Shown: in pieces, positions 48,879 through 59,943 of the stretch
Layout: every line of letters starts with the position of its first letter
Numbering within the stretch: the stretch's first letter is position 1
Origin: Flavitalea plasmicola
GTDB taxonomy: Bacteria > Bacteroidota > Bacteroidia > Chitinophagales > Chitinophagaceae
Assembly (NCBI RefSeq): GCF_030546645.1
Contig: NZ_JAUOTO010000001.1
Span: 124,001-188,000 of the forward strand
Reading direction: 5' to 3'
Length of the DNA: 64,000 bases
Notes under the pieces: generated by a model
The model's input: only the letters and a program-made list of their open reading frames with translations
What the model was told of the DNA's origin: nothing
Databases searched by the model: none
Program-made: the position numbers and the translations under genes

Positions 48879-49517
48879 ATGAATTGGTGGTTAAACAAAA
48901 CAAACGATCCCACCGGGCGCTTATCCGGCACGGGCAGCATGGAAGAAGCCGTTAGTAGAAGTATTATGCTTACCTCCGTGCAGCGCCTCGTGGCATGGGG
49001 CCGAAAGAACTCCATGTGGCCTTTCCATTTCGGGTTAAGCTGCTGTTTTGTGGAAATGGCTACCAGTATTACCAGCAAATATGATGTGGCCCGGTTTGGA
49101 GCTGAAGTGATCCGCGGCACCCCGCGCGAGGCAGATGTGATGGTCATCGCCGGAACCGTTTTTATAAAGATGGTACCCATTATCAAACGGCTGCATGAAC
49201 AAATGATGGAACCCCGCTGGGTGATCTCCATGGGCAGCTGCGCCAACAGCGGCGGTATGTACGATATCTACAGCGTGGTGCAGGGCGTGGATAAATTCCT
49301 GCCTGTAGACGTATATGTACCCGGCTGTCCGCCGAGACCCGATGCATTCATGCAGGGACTGGTACTGCTGGGTGCGGCAGTGGGAAAAGAAGCACGTCCG
49401 CTGAGCTGGACCATCGGCGAACAGGGGGTCATTAAGCCACATCTTACTTCCATGAAGGTGGCCAAAAGAGAGGAGAGGAGGAATATGGTGAGCTTCCGCG
49501 GAGTGGATGAAGTCTAA
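48879..49517 (+). CDS. nuoB: NADH-quinone oxidoreductase subunit B
   Basis: A 212-residue peripheral subunit that carries the terminal iron-sulfur cluster N2. The four ligands are visible: the tandem Cys55-Cys56 in LSCCFVEM, Cys121 in MGSCANSGG and Cys150 in [11 protein letters not shown]2 passes electrons to quinone. The subunit sits between the NuoCD fusion and the membrane arm. It is followed 18 bp later by nuoCD in the same operon. Length is normal. Confidence 0.96.
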   Translation: MNWWLNKTNDPTGRLSGTGSMEEAVSRSIMLTSVQRLVAWGRKNSMWPFHFGLSCCFVEMATSITSKYDVARFGAEVIRGTPREADVMVIAGTVFIKMVPIIKRLHEQMMEPRWVISMGSCANSGGMYDIYSVVQGVDKFLPVDVYVPGCPPRPDAFMQGLVLLGAAVGKEARPLSWTIGEQGVIKPHLTSMKVAKREERRNMVSFRGVDEV

Positions 49518-49535
49518 TCAAGTGGATCCAAAGAT

Positions 49536-51284
49536 ATGCAGGACGCCAGCAACATACTTGAGCATCTGCAACGTAACTTCGGCGAAACCGCCATCCGCCA
49601 GCAACGCACTGTTGATGATCTGCTCACTTTATGGGTGCCGGCAGAAGTGTGCCTGCAGGTGATCCGGCAGCTGAAGTCAGAGATCCGCCAGCCTTATTCA
49701 CTCCTTTACGACCTGTGCGCGATTGACGAACGCGACAGGACCCACAAAAACGATATGCCCGCAGTTGATTTCACCGTGGTATATCATCTCTTTTCCTTCG
49801 GCAGGAATGCGTTCATCCGGCTGAAAGTGCCGTTGCTGGGAGAGTTCCCCTCCCTTCCATCGCTCACCGCTGTATTTAAGAATGCCAACTGGTATGAACG
49901 GGAGGTATATGACATGTTCGGCATCCGCTTCGAAGGGCACCCTCACCTCCAGCGTATCCTGATGCCGCTCACCTGGCGGGGGCACCCGCTCCGGAAGGAG
50001 CACCCCGCGAGAGCAACGGAAATGGGCCCTTTTGAATTATGGGATGAAAAACAGGACCGGGAACAGGAAGCACTGCGGTTCAAACCAGAGGAATGGGGCC
50101 TGCAACGGGAAGGAGAGGACTCGGACTTCATGTTCCTGAACATCGGTCCCCAGCATCCAGGCACACATGGAGTGCTGCGGATCATCCTGCAGCTGGACGG
50201 GGAAGACATTGTCGATGCCGTACCCGAGATCGGCTTTCATCACCGGGGCGCCGAAAAGATGGGCGAGCGGCAGAGCTGGCATACTTACATTCCCTATACG
50301 GACCGGGTGGATTATTTAGGCGGAGTGATGAATAACCTGGCCTACCTGCTGGCGGTGGAAAAGCTGGCGGGCATCGACGTGCCCGATAGGGTGAAAGTGA
50401 TCAGAGTGATGTTGTGCGAACTATTCCGGATAGCCAGCCACCTGGTATGGTTGGGCACCTTCGCGCAGGACCTGGGCCAGCTGTCGCCCGTGTTTTACAT
50501 GTTTACCGACCGGGAAAAGATCTTCGATATCATCGAATCCATTTGCGGCGGCAGGATGCACCCTAACTGGTTTCGCATTGGCGGCGTGGCGCAGGATCTT
50601 CCGCGCGGCTGGGATGGATTGGTACGGAGTTTTGTCGATTACTTTCCTGAAAAATTACGGGAATATAAGAATATGGTCCTGCGCAACAGCCTGTTCAAGG
50701 CGCGTACGAAGGGCATTGGCATCTACACCCTGGAGGAGGCCATTGAATGGGGTGTCACCGGGCCTGGCTTGCGGGCCTGCGGATTGGAATGGGACTTCCG
50801 GAAGAGACGTCCTTATTCCGGGTATGAGCGATTCGACTTTGACATCCCTATCGCACAGCACGGCGATTGTTTCGACCGTGCCGTAGTAAGGGTGGAAGAA
50901 ATGTGGCAAAGCCTGCGGATCGTGGAGCAATGTCTCAACAATATGCCGGAAGGGAATTACAAGGCGGATCATCCCCTCACCACCCCGCCGATCAAGAAAT
51001 ACACTATGCAGGACATAGAAACGCTGATCACCCATTTTCTGAGCGTGAGCTGGGGGCCCGTGATCCCTGCCGGTGAAGCGATGAGCTGTATCGAAGCGAC
51101 AAAGGGTGCAAATAGCTATTACCTGGTCAGCGATGGCAATACGGCAGCCTACCGGGTAAGGATACGGACGCCATCCTTTCCGCATATGCAGATGGTACCG
51201 TATATCAGTAGGGGATACACGGTTGCCGACCTGCTCTCCATATTGGGGAGCGTGGATTTTGTGCTGGCGGATATTGACAGATGA
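49536..51284 (+). CDS. nuoCD: NADH-quinone oxidoreductase fused subunits C and D
   Basis: A 582-residue fusion of the 30-kDa and 49-kDa complex I subunits. The NuoC part (1-about 175) ends with [18 protein letters not shown] and [14 protein letters not shown] short linker leads to the NuoD part from about 198, opening with [19 protein letters not shown] and [12 protein letters not shown], whose His and Tyr residues line the quinone pocket. The fusion is as in E. coli and many Bacteroidota. The stop overlaps the nuoE start by 4 bp (ATGA). No residue essential for quinone binding looks lost. Confidence 0.95.
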   Translation: MQDASNILEHLQRNFGETAIRQQRTVDDLLTLWVPAEVCLQVIRQLKSEIRQPYSLLYDLCAIDERDRTHKNDMPAVDFTVVYHLFSFGRNAFIRLKVPLLGEFPSLPSLTAVFKNANWYEREVYDMFGIRFEGHPHLQRILMPLTWRGHPLRKEHPARATEMGPFELWDEKQDREQEALRFKPEEWGLQREGEDSDFMFLNIGPQHPGTHGVLRIILQLDGEDIVDAVPEIGFHHRGAEKMGERQSWHTYIPYTDRVDYLGGVMNNLAYLLAVEKLAGIDVPDRVKVIRVMLCELFRIASHLVWLGTFAQDLGQLSPVFYMFTDREKIFDIIESICGGRMHPNWFRIGGVAQDLPRGWDGLVRSFVDYFPEKLREYKNMVLRNSLFKARTKGIGIYTLEEAIEWGVTGPGLRACGLEWDFRKRRPYSGYERFDFDIPIAQHGDCFDRAVVRVEEMWQSLRIVEQCLNNMPEGNYKADHPLTTPPIKKYTMQDIETLITHFLSVSWGPVIPAGEAMSCIEATKGANSYYLVSDGNTAAYRVRIRTPSFPHMQMVPYISRGYTVADLLSILGSVDFVLADIDR

Positions 51285-51769
51285 TCATCTATAAGCAGGA
51301 TAATATGCTGACCGAAGCCGAAATGCAAGCAATAGATCATGAGATCAGCCAATTGCCTCATAAAAAGGCCGGGGTCATCGAGGCATTGAAGATCATCCAG
51401 CGACACAGGCGATGGGTTAGCGATGAGAGCGTGGAAGCCATCGCCGCCTACCTGGAAATAAGTCCCGCCGAGGTGGACAGCGTCGCCACTTTCTACAACC
51501 TCATCTTCCGGAAACCTGTTGGCAGGCACGTGATCCTGTTGTGCGACAGCATTTCCTGTTATGTAATGGGCTATGATAAGCTGTACGGCGCGCTGCAGCA
51601 GCAAGTGGGTATCCGGTTCGGCGAAACAAGCCCGGATGGCCGCTTTACGCTCCTGCCCAACGCCTGCCTGGGCTGCTGTGATCATGCCCCGGCATTAATG
51701 ATCGATGAGGACCTCTTCAGGGATGTAAAAGTGGAGATGCTGGATGTGCTGCTGTCAGGATATAAGTGA
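51281..51769 (+). CDS. nuoE: NADH-quinone oxidoreductase subunit E
   Basis: A 162-residue thioredoxin-fold subunit with the [2Fe-2S] cluster N1a. Ligands are seen as C-x4-C in [12 protein letters not shown] and C-x3-C in [11 protein letters not shown], where an extra Cys sits before the last ligand. It belongs to the NADH-oxidising module with NuoF and NuoG. ATG 51281 overlaps the nuoCD stop and its own end overlaps a GTG start of nuoF, indicating translational coupling. Confidence 0.94.
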   Translation: MIIYKQDNMLTEAEMQAIDHEISQLPHKKAGVIEALKIIQRHRRWVSDESVEAIAAYLEISPAEVDSVATFYNLIFRKPVGRHVILLCDSISCYVMGYDKLYGALQQQVGIRFGETSPDGRFTLLPNACLGCCDHAPALMIDEDLFRDVKVEMLDVLLSGYK

Positions 51770-53061
51770 GTAAAATAAAAAAGAGTATGGAACGTCCGCT
51801 GACTGAATATATTCAACCTGGTCGTCCACCGCTGGACCTGAAAGGGTATGAAATGACGGGCGGGTATGCCGCCGTCCGCAAGGTGCTGCGGGGCATGTCG
51901 CCGGCAGAAGTACAACAGCAGGTACGGGACAGTAACCTGAAGGGGCGGGGAGGGGCAGGTTTCAACACGGGCATGAAATGGAGCTTTGTTCCCATGGGCC
52001 GCGATGCCCCCGGCCCGAAATATCTCATCGCCAATGCTGACGAAATGGAGCCGGGTACATTTAAGGACAGGCTATTGATGGAAGGCAATCCACATCAGCT
52101 CATCGAGGGCATGATCCTGTCGGCCTATGCTATCCAGGCTTCTGTCTCCTATATCTTCCTCCGCTGGGCTTACCGCCAGGCGGCGCAGCTGCTGCGCAAA
52201 AGCATGGAAGAGGCGTATGCTGCCGGGTATTTGGGCCGGAATATACTGGGCAGCGGTTATAACCTGGACATGCATCTGCACACGGGTGTGGGCAGGTATA
52301 TGTGTGGAGAAGAGACCGCCCTGCTCAACGCATTGGAAGGCAAACGGGCCACGCCCCGGGCGAAACCACCTTTTCCGCAGGTGAGCGGATTGTTTGGTAA
52401 ACCTACCATCGTAAACAATGTGGAGACGTTGTGCTGCATCCCGCATATTGTAAATAAGGGCGCCGCCTGGTTTAAAGGATTGAGCTATAGCGAAGACAGC
52501 GGGGGCACCAAGATCTATGGGGCAAGCGGTAAAGTGAAAAGGCCCGGCGCGTGGGAGCTGCCGATGGGAGTTACCCTGCGGCAGTTGCTGGAGGAACATG
52601 CAGGCGGAATGAAGGATGGCTTCACCCTGAAAGGCGTGCTGCCGGGCGGCGCTTCCACCGATTTTTTAACAATAGATCACCTGGATGTAAAAATGGATTA
52701 TACATCCGTAGCAGCGGCAGGCAGCCGTTTGGGAACAGGCACGATGGTCGTGATGGATGACGCCACCTGCCCCGTGGGATTTGTCCATAACCTGCAGCAT
52801 TTTTTTGCACAGGAAAGCTGTGGCTGGTGTACCCCCTGCCGTGAAGGGCTGCCCTGGGTGGAAAAGATACTCCTGTCCATAGAGCGGGGAGAGGGCAGGG
52901 AAGAAGACATGCAACTGCTGCATATGCATACCCGGTTGCTTGGACCCGGTAATACCTTTTGCGCGCTGGCGCCTGGAGCCATGGAGCCGCTGCAAAGCGC
53001 CTTAAAATATTTCGGAGAAGATTTTCAGCGGCATATAAAAAACAAAAAATGCCCCTATTGA
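51766..53061 (+). CDS. nuoF: NADH-quinone oxidoreductase subunit F
   Basis: A 431-residue flavoprotein, the NADH entry point of complex I. FMN/NADH-binding marks are LKGRGGAGFNTGMKWSF, NADEMEPGTFKDR and YMCGEETALLNALEG. The [4Fe-4S] cluster N3 is held by ESCGWCTPCREG and a later Cys near NTFCALAPGA. GTG 51766 overlaps the nuoE stop (GTGA); ATG 51787 (MERPLTEYI) is the alternative start. It lies 17 bp before nuoG. Confidence 0.95.
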   Translation: MSKIKKSMERPLTEYIQPGRPPLDLKGYEMTGGYAAVRKVLRGMSPAEVQQQVRDSNLKGRGGAGFNTGMKWSFVPMGRDAPGPKYLIANADEMEPGTFKDRLLMEGNPHQLIEGMILSAYAIQASVSYIFLRWAYRQAAQLLRKSMEEAYAAGYLGRNILGSGYNLDMHLHTGVGRYMCGEETALLNALEGKRATPRAKPPFPQVSGLFGKPTIVNNVETLCCIPHIVNKGAAWFKGLSYSEDSGGTKIYGASGKVKRPGAWELPMGVTLRQLLEEHAGGMKDGFTLKGVLPGGASTDFLTIDHLDVKMDYTSVAAAGSRLGTGTMVVMDDATCPVGFVHNLQHFFAQESCGWCTPCREGLPWVEKILLSIERGEGREEDMQLLHMHTRLLGPGNTFCALAPGAMEPLQSALKYFGEDFQRHIKNKKCPY

Positions 53062-53078
53062 ACTAAATAATATACTGT

Positions 53079-55700
53079 ATGCCTACGATCCACATCGATA
53101 AGATACCGTATGCCGTCAAAGCAGGCAGGAATCTGCTGGAGGCCTGTCTGGGCTTGGGTTTCGACCTGCCTTATTTCTGCTGGCATCCGGCCTTGGGAAG
53201 CGTGGGCGCCTGCCGGCAATGCGCCGTCAAGGTGTTCAAAGACGGACAGGATACCAGGGGAAAGCTGGTGATGAGCTGCATGGAAATCGTAAAAGAAGGA
53301 ATGCTCGTCTCCATCGCCGATGAAGAGGCCGCCGCTTTCCGGAGCCAGATCATAGAATGGCTGATGACCAATCATCCCCACGATTGCCCGGTGTGCGATG
53401 AAGGCGGCAACTGCCACCTGCAGGACATGACGGTGATGACAGGACACAATTACCGTCGTTTCCAATATAAAAAACGGACGTTCCTGAATCAATACCTCGG
53501 ACCATTGATCCACCATGAAATGAACCGGTGCATACAATGCTACCGGTGCGTGCGGTTCTACCGGGACTATGCCGGCGGCAACGACCTGAATGTGTTTTCC
53601 GCACATGATCACGTCTACTTCGGAAGAGAGAAGGAGGGCGTATTGCAAAGCCCGTTCAGCGGCAACCTGGCGGAGATTTGCCCAACGGGCGTGTTCACGG
53701 ACAAAACGCTGAAAGAACACTACACCCGTAAATGGGACCTGACGACAGCGCCTTCCGTCTGTCAGCATTGCAGCCTGGGATGCAATACGACGGCAGGCGA
53801 ACGGTATGGGACCATCCGGAATATCACCAACCGGTTCAACGGCGAGGTCAACGGTTATTTTTTATGCGACCGGGGACGGTATGGCTATGCCTTCGTCAAC
53901 AGCGTGAACAGGGTCGTCCAGCCCCTCCTGCGCCACCGCGCGGTAGAATCCGTGGATGATGTCACGCTGATGGAGGCGCTTACCATGCGCATGGCCCATC
54001 AAAAATTAATAGGGATCGGTTCACCGAGGGCTTCCGTGGAGAGCAACTTTGCCTTGATGCAGCTGGTGGGAAAGGAAAATTTTTACCAGGGTGTGACCGA
54101 AGAGCTGGCCTACCTGGAAAAACGGATCGTAGACGTTCTCGGCTCCGGCGCCCTGCACTGTTCGTCTCTCGGAGAAATAGCGGGGTCGGATGCGGTGCTG
54201 GTGGTAGGGGAGGACGTCTGGAATACGGCCCCCGTCATGGCGCTCGCTATCCGCCAGGCAGTGATGAAAAAAGGTTTCCTGGCCAATACCACGGTGGCGC
54301 CTTCTCCCCTGGATGAGATCAGCGCCTGCACGCTGCATGCCGCACCGGATGATATAGCCAGACTGGGTTTTGCCATTGCCCATCTGCTCGATCCTTCTGT
54401 TCCGCCGGTGCCCACCGCCAGCGAAGAAATACAGCGTACTGCGACGTCGATAGCCGAAGCGTTGAGAACAGCCAGGCGCCCTGTCATCATCAGCGGCGCT
54501 TCCTGTTACAATGAAGCGTTGATCAGAGCGGCTTATGCCATCGCCACAGCGTTGGATCCCACTGAAAGAAAGGTGGGAATAGCCTATGTATTGCCAGAAT
54601 GTAACAGTATGGGTCTGGCCATGATGCGCGCCCCATCCATTGACGCGGCTATAGAAAGGACTGCGTTCGAACACGATCTTACTGTCCTCGTCCTCGAGAA
54701 TGACCTCTACCGGATCCTGCCGGCAAAAAAAGCGGATGATTTTTTCCGGCGGTTTAAAAATATCATCGTACTGGATTCATTGAACAACCTAACGACGGAA
54801 AAAGCGACGGTGCTGCTGCCGGCTGCTACTTTCGCCGACGGAGACGGGACGCTCGTTAACAACGAAGGACGCGCGCAGCGTTTTTACCAGGTGTTCATAC
54901 CGGCCAACCAACATATCAAAGAGAGCTGGTGGTGGTTGTGGAAGTTACATACCGCGTTGACAGCGGCAAGCAACGGTCATGAATGCCATCCGGATGAGGT
55001 GCTGGCCAGACTGGAGACAGCCTTGCCCCAGTTTGCCGGCATTTCCCGCGCCGCCCCCCCTCCTGACTTTCGTATACACGGTGAGATGATCCCCCGTGAG
55101 CCGCATCGTTACAGTGGCCGTACGGCCATGCTGGCCAACCTTTCCGTGAGTGAGCCTAAGCCGCGGCAGGATAGCGATTCCCCGATGACCTTCACGATGG
55201 AAGGCTACCAGCGAATTCCACCTTCTCCTTTGATCCCTTTTTTTTGGGCGCCAGGCTGGAATTCTGTTCAATCCGTCAACAAATACCAACAGGAACCCGG
55301 TGGCGCTTTGAAAGGGGGCGATCCGGGCATCCGCCTGTTTGAGCAAAAAGCCGGGGCCGATAGGGTTCTTTTTACGGACCCTCCCGACGCCTTTGCCGTC
55401 AGGGACCAAAAATGGATGTTGCTGCCACAGCACCATGTTTTTGGTTCGGAGGAATTAAGCGGTACTGCCGGGGCTATCGGAGAGCTTACGCCGGCGCCTG
55501 TTGTTGCCCTGTCTCCCCGGGACGCCCGACAGCTGGGCGTTGTGGAAGGGACAATTATCAGGCTGCGAATGGACCAGGAAGAAGTTTCGCTTCCGGTGAA
55601 AATACAGGAAGGACTGTGCAACGGAGTAGCATTGGCTCCGGCCGGATGGCCGGGAATGGCGGCATCGAATTGGGGAACATGGGTTAATATAAGCGCATGA
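53079..55700 (+). CDS. nuoG: NADH-quinone oxidoreductase subunit G (with N7 cluster motif)
   Basis: An 873-residue iron-sulfur/molybdopterin-fold subunit. The ferredoxin-like N-terminus has ligands in [21 protein letters not shown] and MSCMEIV ([2Fe-2S]). Next are [17 protein letters not shown] (N5, with His ligand) and [15 protein letters not shown] with ICPTGVF (N4). Residues 228-263 show C-x2-C-x3-C-x27-C (Cys228, 231, 235, 263), the ligand pattern of the extra cluster N7 found in E. coli-type NuoG. A long molybdopterin oxidoreductase-like domain follows (no Mo is bound in this family). Its stop overlaps nuoH by 4 bp. Confidence 0.94.
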   Translation: MPTIHIDKIPYAVKAGRNLLEACLGLGFDLPYFCWHPALGSVGACRQCAVKVFKDGQDTRGKLVMSCMEIVKEGMLVSIADEEAAAFRSQIIEWLMTNHPHDCPVCDEGGNCHLQDMTVMTGHNYRRFQYKKRTFLNQYLGPLIHHEMNRCIQCYRCVRFYRDYAGGNDLNVFSAHDHVYFGREKEGVLQSPFSGNLAEICPTGVFTDKTLKEHYTRKWDLTTAPSVCQHCSLGCNTTAGERYGTIRNITNRFNGEVNGYFLCDRGRYGYAFVNSVNRVVQPLLRHRAVESVDDVTLMEALTMRMAHQKLIGIGSPRASVESNFALMQLVGKENFYQGVTEELAYLEKRIVDVLGSGALHCSSLGEIAGSDAVLVVGEDVWNTAPVMALAIRQAVMKKGFLANTTVAPSPLDEISACTLHAAPDDIARLGFAIAHLLDPSVPPVPTASEEIQRTATSIAEALRTARRPVIISGASCYNEALIRAAYAIATALDPTERKVGIAYVLPECNSMGLAMMRAPSIDAAIERTAFEHDLTVLVLENDLYRILPAKKADDFFRRFKNIIVLDSLNNLTTEKATVLLPAATFADGDGTLVNNEGRAQRFYQVFIPANQHIKESWWWLWKLHTALTAASNGHECHPDEVLARLETALPQFAGISRAAPPPDFRIHGEMIPREPHRYSGRTAMLANLSVSEPKPRQDSDSPMTFTMEGYQRIPPSPLIPFFWAPGWNSVQSVNKYQQEPGGALKGGDPGIRLFEQKAGADRVLFTDPPDAFAVRDQKWMLLPQHHVFGSEELSGTAGAIGELTPAPVVALSPRDARQLGVVEGTIIRLRMDQEEVSLPVKIQEGLCNGVALAPAGWPGMAASNWGTWVNISA

Positions 55701-56653
55701 CCATAATGCAACATATATGGATCGTCCTGGGCGTATTGTTCGTTCTGCTCAATGTCGCCGCGGGACTCATTTGGGTGGAACGCCGGCTTCTTGCGCTGTG
55801 GCAGGACAGACTGGGACCCAATCGTGCGGGACCGCTGGGCATTTTGATCGTGCTGGCAGATACGCTCAAACTGTTCTTCAAGGAGGATTGGATCCCGCCG
55901 TTTGCGGATAAATGGGTGTTCATCACTGCACCTGCCATCGTGGTAGGCAGCGTGCTGATGAGCTTTGTCATTATTCCCTTTGCGCCCAGTGTGGTGGTGG
56001 CGGATCTCAACGTTGGGCTGTTGTTCTTCCTGGCGATGTCCTCCCTGGGCGTATACAGCATCGTTCTGGGCGGCTGGGCGTCCAATAATAAATATGCGTT
56101 GCTGGGGGCGCTGCGCGGCGCCTCGCAAATGATCGCCTACGAGGTTTTTATGGGACTGTCCCTGATGGGGGTGGTCATGCTGACGGGATCTTTCAATATG
56201 GGGGCGATCGTCGCGGCACAAAAGGATAGGTGGTTCATCGTTACCCAGCCGCTGGGTTTTATCATCTTCTTTATTGCCGGGATCGCGGAAACACATCGCC
56301 TGCCGTTCGATATTCCCGAGGCGGAAAGTGAGCTGATCGCCGGCTATCATGCGGAATATTCCGGGATGAAGTTCGGGATGTTCTTCATCGGCGAATACCT
56401 TGGTATCACGCTTATTTCGGCTATGACGGTGACATTGTTCTTCGGCGGATGGCTGGGACCCGCATTCCTGCCGCCGCTGGTTTGGTTCATCGTAAAGACG
56501 GTCGCGTTCATTGGTTTGTTCATCTTACTGCGCGCTTCTCTCCCACGACCCCGCTATGATCAGCTGATGGAATATGGGTGGAAGGTTCTGCTGCCCCTGG
56601 TGTTGGCCAACCTGCTGATCACAGGGGCTATTGCCTTGTGGATAAGGAAGTGA
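55697..56653 (+). CDS. nuoH: NADH-quinone oxidoreductase subunit H
   Basis: A 318-residue membrane subunit with about eight helices, linking the quinone site to the proton-pumping arm. Family motifs are [24 protein letters not shown] near the N-terminus and the acidic loop [29 protein letters not shown] (given in parts, about 196-224). These glutamates are needed for coupling. Its ATG overlaps the nuoG stop (ATGA), and nuoI follows after 20 bp. Confidence 0.95.
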   Translation: MTIMQHIWIVLGVLFVLLNVAAGLIWVERRLLALWQDRLGPNRAGPLGILIVLADTLKLFFKEDWIPPFADKWVFITAPAIVVGSVLMSFVIIPFAPSVVVADLNVGLLFFLAMSSLGVYSIVLGGWASNNKYALLGALRGASQMIAYEVFMGLSLMGVVMLTGSFNMGAIVAAQKDRWFIVTQPLGFIIFFIAGIAETHRLPFDIPEAESELIAGYHAEYSGMKFGMFFIGEYLGITLISAMTVTLFFGGWLGPAFLPPLVWFIVKTVAFIGLFILLRASLPRPRYDQLMEYGWKVLLPLVLANLLITGAIALWIRK

Positions 56654-56673
56654 ATGGTAAAAAAAAGTAAATT

Positions 56674-57189
56674 ATGTTAACCCATCTGCGCACCATGTGG
56701 CTGGTGTTCTTACACTTGTTTCACAAGAAAGCCACTATTCAGTACCCGGAAGAAAAGATCCGGCTGGCCCCTCGCTGGCGGGGACGTATCGTATTGACAA
56801 AAGACCCCGATGGCGGGGAGCGCTGTGTTGGCTGCTACCTCTGCGCCGCCGCCTGCCCGGTGGACTGCATTGCGCTGCAGGCCACGGAGGATGAGAAGGG
56901 GCGCAGGTATCCCGAATTTTTCCGCATCAATTTTTCGCGATGTATTTTTTGCGGGTATTGCGAGGAAGCCTGTCCTACCTATGCCATCCAGCTGATCCCG
57001 GATTTTGAGATGGGCGAATACGCCAGGGAGAACCTGGTATTCGAGAAGGAGGATCTTCTCATCGACAGCGAAGGGAAATATCCGGGATATAACTATTACA
57101 AAGTGGCGGGCCTGGATGCGGGCGTCAAGGCAAAAGGAGAAGGGGAAAAAGAAGATCCGCCGGTGGACATCCATAGCTTATTACCATGA
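56674..57189 (+). CDS. nuoI: NADH-quinone oxidoreductase subunit I
   Basis: A 171-residue iron-sulfur subunit with two [4Fe-4S] clusters (N6a, N6b). Ligands are Cys51, 54, 57, 61 in [12 protein letters not shown] and Cys90, 93, 96, 100 in [12 protein letters not shown]. It passes electrons from the NADH module to N2 in NuoB. The last residues are a charged, non-conserved tail. nuoJ starts 1 bp after its stop, so translation is probably coupled. Confidence 0.95.
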   Translation: MLTHLRTMWLVFLHLFHKKATIQYPEEKIRLAPRWRGRIVLTKDPDGGERCVGCYLCAAACPVDCIALQATEDEKGRRYPEFFRINFSRCIFCGYCEEACPTYAIQLIPDFEMGEYARENLVFEKEDLLIDSEGKYPGYNYYKVAGLDAGVKAKGEGEKEDPPVDIHSLLP

Positions 57190-57190
57190 A

Positions 57191-57730
57191 ATGTCAGAAC
57201 TTTTCTATATAGCAACCTTTGTAGCCGTAGCGGCCACCATGCTGGCGCTGACCCGCCTCCATCCGGTGCATGCCTTACTCTACCTGGTAGTGTCCTTTTT
57301 GGCGGTGGCGATGATCTTTTTATCCCTGGGAGCTCCCTTCGTAGCGGTCTTGGAGATCATCATCTATGCCGGCGCCATTATCGTGCTGTTCATTTTTGTG
57401 GTCATGATGCTGAACCTGGGTAAGGACACTGCGCTGCAGGAAAAAAGATGGCTGCAGCCCCGGGTATGGCTGATCCCATCCCTGTTGACGCTGCTGTTGC
57501 TGGTGGAAATGGTGCTGCTGCTGCTAAGGGGAAGTAAAGCCCCTATGCTGGTGTCGGTGGTAGCGCCCAGGAACGTATCGCTGTCTTTATACGGAGAATA
57601 TATCATCGCCGTAGAACTGGCCGGATTCCTGCTCATGGCGGGAGTCGTAGGCGCCGCGCACATCGGAAAACACACAAAAAAGAACCTGCACCGTTACCTG
57701 CAGGAAGAGGAGGATATTAAACAAAAATGA
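57191..57730 (+). CDS. nuoJ: NADH-quinone oxidoreductase subunit J
   Basis: ATG 57191 gives 179 residues; an in-frame extension up to 57005 overlaps nuoI and is not real. It is a membrane subunit with about five helices. It shows HPVHALLYLVVSFLAVAMIF and the conserved stretch VAVLEIIIYAGAIIVLFIFVVMML split over helices 2-3. The tail (KKNLHRYLQEEEDIKQK) is soluble. It overlaps nuoK by 4 bp (ATGA). NuoJ contributes to the coupling element between quinone site and pump. Confidence 0.93.
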   Translation: MSELFYIATFVAVAATMLALTRLHPVHALLYLVVSFLAVAMIFLSLGAPFVAVLEIIIYAGAIIVLFIFVVMMLNLGKDTALQEKRWLQPRVWLIPSLLTLLLLVEMVLLLLRGSKAPMLVSVVAPRNVSLSLYGEYIIAVELAGFLLMAGVVGAAHIGKHTKKNLHRYLQEEEDIKQK

Positions 57731-58053
57731 TGCATTCCTTCAACGCCCATACCGTCCTGGTAGTTGCTGCCCTGCTTTTTGTGCTGGGACTTACAGGTGT
57801 GCTGACCCGGAAGAACATCATATTTATGCTCATTTCCGTGGAAGTGATGCTGAATGCAGCGGGCCTGGCTTTTGTGGCCGCGGGGGCCCAATGGCATCAG
57901 CCGGACGGACAAGTGATGTTCCTGTTCATCCTGGCGATGGCCGCCGCTGAAATTTCAGTAGGACTGGCGCTGGTGCTGCAGATCTACCACCAGCATAAAA
58001 CGATGGACGTGGAGGATCTGGAGGAGTTAAGAGATCGGCCTAATGAAAATTAA
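57727..58053 (+). CDS. nuoK: NADH-quinone oxidoreductase subunit K
   Basis: A 108-residue three-helix subunit. Conserved acidic residues are visible in IFMLISVEVMLNAAGLAFV (helix 2) and AMAAAEISVGLALVLQIY (helix 3), which form part of a proton path. The C-terminal tail (KTMDVEDLEELRDRPNEN) is acidic. It starts inside the nuoJ stop codon region and lies 9 bp before nuoL. Length is normal for the family. Confidence 0.95.
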   Translation: MMHSFNAHTVLVVAALLFVLGLTGVLTRKNIIFMLISVEVMLNAAGLAFVAAGAQWHQPDGQVMFLFILAMAAAEISVGLALVLQIYHQHKTMDVEDLEELRDRPNEN

Positions 58054-58062
58054 TAATTACCT

Positions 58063-59943
58063 ATGCTTGCATCCATTGCTGCACTGCCTTTTTTAGGTTT
58101 CCTGCTCCTGTCGCTGGCGGGCCGCCGCCTGCCCAGGATCGCCATTGCATGGATAGGCGCTGGCTCCGTGAGCCTGGCGGCCATCCTCACTGTCCTATAT
58201 GGCATTCACTTCCTTCAGAGCTCCCCGGACTCCGGCGTTGACAGGTGGTTATTATGGCAATGGTTCACTGCGGGCAACCTGTCCGTCTCCGTCAGCCTGA
58301 GCGTGGATGCCCTGTCGCTGGTATTTATCTTCATCATCACTTTTGTGGGCGCGCTGATCCATATTTACTCGACTGGTTATATGCGGCAGGACCGCGACTA
58401 CGCCCGGTTTTTTGCCTGTATGAATTTATTCGTGGGCGCCATGCTGGTATTGGTGATGGCGGATAACCTCGTACTCCTGTATTTAGGCTGGGAAGGGGTG
58501 GGCATGTGCAGTTACCTGCTTATCGGATTCTGGTATGAATCCCCTGCCAATTGCCAGGCCGCGAATAAAGCTTTCCTGGTAACAAGGATAGGTGACACGG
58601 CAATGCTCATTGGCTTATTCCTCGTCTTTTCAGCATTACATACCCTGAACATACCTGCTATTCTTGAACAGGCCCCGGGACATTTTACAAAGGGCGCCCC
58701 CAATATAACCCTCATTGCCCTTTTATTACTGGCCGGCGGCATGGGAAAATCCGCACAGCTGCCGTTGCAGACCTGGTTGCCTGACGCCATGGCCGGCCCT
58801 TCTCCCGTCAGCGCATTGATACATGCGGCGACGATGGTCACAGCCGGGGTCTATCTCATCGCGCGGATGCACACCCTGTTCCAGCTTGCGCCGGCGGCGA
58901 TGATGATCACTGCCCTCGTCGGCGGGGTGACGCTGTTCATGGCAGGCTGCAGCGCGATGGTCCAGACAGACATCAAAAGAATACTGGCCTATTCCACCAT
59001 CAGCCAGATCGGGTACATGTTCCTGGCATTGGGTCTGGGCGCCTGGAGCGCGGCGATCTTTCATTTTTTTACCCATGCTTTTTTCAAGGCGCTGTTGTTC
59101 CTCGCGGCAGGCGCCGTGATAGAGGCCCTGCACCATGAGCAGGATATTTTCAGGATGGGGGGACTCAAAGCCAGGATGCCTCTGGTCTTTTATACCTTCC
59201 TGGCGGGAGCTGCCGCACTCGCGGCCCTGCCTTTCGTCAGTGCAGGTTTTTACAGCAAGGATCCGATCCTTTGGTATGCGTGGAGCAGCCGCAACGGCAA
59301 TGCCTTCTTATGGGGTCTGTCGCTGGCAGGAGCATTCATCACCGCATTTTATTGCACCCGGCTGATGCTGGTTGTCTTCGGCGGAGAGATGAAGACGCGT
59401 GTAAGGGAGCTTCCCGGGAAAGCGATGACGATTCCGTTGGCCACTCTTGCCGTCTTATCCGTTGTGGCCGGGTGCATCGAATGGCCGCACAACCTGCTAC
59501 ACCTGTCGCTGTTCTCCGATCTTATTCAAAAGGTCCTGCCGGCTCCTGTTTTGAAAGAACAGCTGCCGGCAGAAGGCATTTTCCAGCTGGCGGCTGTCGT
59601 AGTGACCTTATTGGGTATCTACACCGGCTATCTGCTTTATCACGGGGAAAAGAGTATCCTGGTCCGGTGGCAACGATCTCCGGGAAAAGTAATGACCCGG
59701 AACTTCTTACTCGGTGGGTGGGGATTCGACCAGCTGTATGATACACTGTTCGTACAACCTTTCCTCTTCATCACCCGGGTGAACAAGACGGATGTGGTCG
59801 ACCGGGTATACGAGGGCCTGGCGCAGGTGAATGTAAAATTCAACCGCCTGCTGTCGACGACCCAGAATGGTTCGCTGCGCTGGTACATCGCCGGTGTGCT
59901 CATTGGCATCCTTTTCATTATCACCTTACAATTAGTCTTATGA
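58063..59943 (+). CDS. nuoL: NADH-quinone oxidoreductase subunit L
   Basis: A 626-residue antiporter-like subunit with about 15-16 helices. Family marks are LYLGWEGVGMCSYLLIGFW (around 138-156), LPLQTWLPDAMAGPSPVSALIHAATMV (around 228-254, given in parts) and DIKRILAYSTISQIGYM, which carry the channel lysines. The C-terminal region from about 520 includes the amphipathic horizontal helix. It is the distal proton pump of complex I. Stop and nuoM start overlap by 4 bp (TTATGA). Confidence 0.95.
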   Translation: MLASIAALPFLGFLLLSLAGRRLPRIAIAWIGAGSVSLAAILTVLYGIHFLQSSPDSGVDRWLLWQWFTAGNLSVSVSLSVDALSLVFIFIITFVGALIHIYSTGYMRQDRDYARFFACMNLFVGAMLVLVMADNLVLLYLGWEGVGMCSYLLIGFWYESPANCQAANKAFLVTRIGDTAMLIGLFLVFSALHTLNIPAILEQAPGHFTKGAPNITLIALLLLAGGMGKSAQLPLQTWLPDAMAGPSPVSALIHAATMVTAGVYLIARMHTLFQLAPAAMMITALVGGVTLFMAGCSAMVQTDIKRILAYSTISQIGYMFLALGLGAWSAAIFHFFTHAFFKALLFLAAGAVIEALHHEQDIFRMGGLKARMPLVFYTFLAGAAALAALPFVSAGFYSKDPILWYAWSSRNGNAFLWGLSLAGAFITAFYCTRLMLVVFGGEMKTRVRELPGKAMTIPLATLAVLSVVAGCIEWPHNLLHLSLFSDLIQKVLPAPVLKEQLPAEGIFQLAAVVVTLLGIYTGYLLYHGEKSILVRWQRSPGKVMTRNFLLGGWGFDQLYDTLFVQPFLFITRVNKTDVVDRVYEGLAQVNVKFNRLLSTTQNGSLRWYIAGVLIGILFIITLQLVL

